The notes below the pieces were generated by a model. The model was not told the DNA's origin, made no database searches, and worked only from the letters and a program-made list of their open reading frames with translations. Source: Macrocybe gigantea (taxonomy: Eukaryota > Basidiomycota > Agaricomycetes > Agaricales > Callistosporiaceae). From it: a DNA stretch of 64,000 nt. Shown in pieces: positions 61,656 through 64,000 of this stretch. Position numbers and translations under genes: made by a program. Location: assembly GCA_011319805.1 (NCBI GenBank), contig SJRY01000263.1:1-64000 (forward strand), in the 5' to 3' direction. Each line of letters opens with the position of its first letter. Within the stretch, counting starts at the first letter, position 1.

Positions 61656-63915
61656 ATGCCTGGTGCTGTCGCAGCCAACGCCGAGCAGCAATATGCTTGT
61701 AAATGCCTCAACGTTCGCATCCGACCCACCCCAGCACCAACCGTCGCCGCTGACCTGATAAAGGACCCTGATTTCGTCCAAGTGCACGTCGGCGAGGAGG
61801 GAATCACCGTTGTGAGTCGCGCGATCGTCTACGCAGAATACTCGTCCTTCTGACGCCTTTCTCTAGGCCCATCCGCAGGTGACCGTCAGAACACGCACTC
61901 GCGCCGTTCCCATTCCCGGCACTTCTCGATGTTCCCGATATACTACCATCACCTGCCTGCTGTGCGACCTATTGGTTTATCGTGTCTTCCAAACGTTCCC
62001 CAAGGATGTCGATGGTAAAGATGGACCCCTTTTACCCTCCGAAGACTGGGTCGAGCGTGATATTATGAAAAGTATGTCTGGTTGGATTGAAGTCCACAAG
62101 GACTGCCTTGTGAGTCATATTACGCGTTGCTCTTCATGAAAAATTTTCATTCATCTGTTGCGTCCAGGCAAATGAAGCTGTGACTGAAGCTTTGTCGTCT
62201 TCACAATATTCTCCTGGCTTTTCGCTTCGATTACCCCTCGCTGGTCCTACTGAACCCATGTTTGAGCGCCCGCCCTCACATACTTCTCACTCTCCCGAGC
62301 GGGAACCTTATCTCTCCCGTCTGAAACCCCTATTCCTCCCTCCGCCTTATACCCCTTCCCATCCCGTCTTCGCACACCTCTCATCACTGGCCACTCAGCA
62401 ATCCGACGCTACCCGGGGTGAAGCTGAACAATACATTGCTGACCTAGTCAACAAAAAAATAGCAGAAATTGAACGGTCTGACGAAAACCTCAGACAGGAC
62501 GTGGAGAAACTATGGAAGAAGTTCTTGGAAGGTTTAGATAAGGTCCAGCCTTCGCAAACCTCGCTGACTCGCTCGAGGACTTCTACATCGCGAGAGCGCA
62601 GCTTTGTGAACGGAGTGAACGATTCTCCGTACGGTACACCAGTGGCTATTCGCGATTTCGTCCCAGGTCCTGTCTCGATAAGGCGCACGTCACCCCAGCC
62701 TCTGCGCAAATGTCAGGAATCTCTGCTTCGCTCGCCACAACCTCGTTTCACCACCCAAGGGCCCGCGCTAGCAGCGCAATGCACGATACCTCCGTGCACG
62801 GCGCACTGCAGGAACCGACCGATTCGACATCCAGCCAATCAGGCTCTACCACCGTCGTTTTACCTCCATCGTCCGAAGGCACTAACATTCTCAAATTCCG
62901 ACGGAATATCAACGATACCATCAACACAGCGGCTAGCTTCCGTTATTTTGTGAACTTCGAAGCGGACATGGCTCGGCGCAGGGCAGCCCTAGCAGCGCAA
63001 AGTGCCGAGGTGGGGGCCAACGCCCAACGTGATGCGTCCAGCACATCTCTTCCTGCGACCACATCCGCGACGACCCGAGATCGTTCGCCGGCCACTGCAG
63101 AAGATGCTAAGCCAAAAGAACCGAACGATGAGACGCAATTAGGCGAGACGGCGGAGCCGTCCAGGGGTCGCGACAAGTCTCCGAAAGGAAAGAGGAAAGT
63201 CAAGTTTGACATCCAACCCGCGGTTGTCACCATAAAGAGGGAAATCAACGCGGAAAAACAAGAGGAAGAAGCACGTCAAAATCAAGACCCTAGAGGTACG
63301 CTATCACCACATTCATTAAAACTGCTGAGTCAGTGGCGACCTTTCGCAGAGATGATTTTCGAACTCGAGGATCTTGACCAAGAAGCGCAAGACGCAGGTC
63401 CATCTCTACACTTGGTTGAACAACCATTCGTGCCTCGGCGGCCCAAGAGAACGCGCCCGTTTAGTGTTGGAAGCTTGCCTGTTACCTTTTCTGCGCTGCG
63501 CCCAGCATCCTTACCGGCACCTTCAAATATCCGGCCCATCAGAAACTTCTCTCATTCATATGCAGCTTCGGCACGGAGCGAAGATGAGCCTCTAGTCAAG
63601 CCATACAGTGTAGATGACATCGAAACTGTACACGAGGAAGATGAATCCGATGACATTCGCAATGCCGTGTTATTGCGGCTTGTCGCTGCCAACACACCCA
63701 GTCATCGGGGTGCATGGGAGCCCGGTAGCAAAGCTTGGAGAATGTTCATGAATAAAAACGATGCTCGGCGTGCGATACTGGGGAATCATATTCCGGAGGA
63801 TGAACACGGCGAAGTCTTAGACGCGACGTATGATGATGAAGATGAAGAGGATGAGAATGGTGAAGCGCAGTTCTTGTTTCAGATCGAATTAGACACTGAA
63901 TTTTTTTTTTTTTGA
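61656..63915 (+). CDS. Unknown conserved-looking protein with a cysteine cluster, one break
   Basis: Four exons: 61656-61811, 61867-62109, 62168-63295, 63350-63915; with one C restored near 62694, 697 residues. The N-terminal 135 residues look folded: YACKCLNVRIRPTP, FVQVHVGEEGITV, CSRYTTITCLLCDLLVYRVF. The paired cysteines (CKC, and TCLLC) suggest a metal-binding module. The rest is disordered, with a helix (EAEQYIADLVNKKIAEIERS), an RRNINDTINTAASF segment, a basic NLS-like KGKRKVKFD and an acidic end. I do not recognise the family. The intron at 63296-63349 is 54 nt, a multiple of three, with no stop in frame, so its retention would add 18 residues. The frame ends in four Phe codons from a run of T next to the stop, so the exact end depends on that run. 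Confidence 0.65.
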
Positions 63916-64000
63916 ACGTTTTGCGCCTGATAGATACCGACTCGTTCACGCCCATTGTCGGATCCTTGCCTATACCTATCAAACTTGCAAGGCCCCCTCG

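Overview
The window is nuclear DNA of a filamentous basidiomycete, most likely a mushroom-forming Agaricomycete. Genes are packed on both strands and split by many 45-65 base introns with GT-AG (sometimes GC-AG) borders. The content is typical of this group: three secreted sedolisins, a GH27 enzyme with a fungal CBM1, Mdm34, a Uds1-domain protein, a CLPTM1 protein, Tls1 and eIF3m. There are no operons, mobile elements, CRISPR arrays or viral genes that I could support.

Layout. 1-3.5 kb: the end of an unknown gene, a second unknown gene with frame breaks, and a clean spliceosomal Tls1/C9orf78 homologue. 3.6-14.8 kb: a tandem array of three minus-strand sedolisin (S53) protease genes, with a plus-strand multi-pass membrane protein gene between the first and second. 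15.5-28.6 kb: eIF3m, a B-box/DUF2009 protein, a STIMATE-family membrane protein, Sec18/NSF, phosphatase inhibitor-2, Mtd1 and an Orm protein. 28.7-42.3 kb: a Virilizer-like protein, Mdm34, a Uds1 coiled-coil protein, two tRNA-Arg(UCU) genes and a CorA-type Mg transporter. 43.3-54.8 kb: a KDM5-type histone demethylase, a small unknown gene, the GPI inositol-deacylase Bst1 and a 14-3-3 protein. 55.9-64 kb: a CBM1-GH27 alpha-galactosidase, a CLPTM1 protein and an unknown conserved protein.

Most genes are unrelated housekeeping functions. Loose themes are secretion and the ER (sedolisins, Sec18, Bst1, Orm, CLPTM1, Mdm34) and plant or protein breakdown (sedolisins, GH27).

Two features run across the window. 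First, splicing is unusual: phase-consistent micro-exons of 4, 9, 10 and 14 nt, plus five GC-AG introns. The 9-nt and 10-nt exons recur at the same place in all three sedolisins. Second, many conserved genes, including ones expected to be essential, need single-base insertions into the given sequence to stay in frame, nearly always at short homopolymers, while their splice sites and protein sequence look intact. I read these mainly as consensus errors of a draft assembly. Gene models below give exons in the given coordinates and name the breaks.
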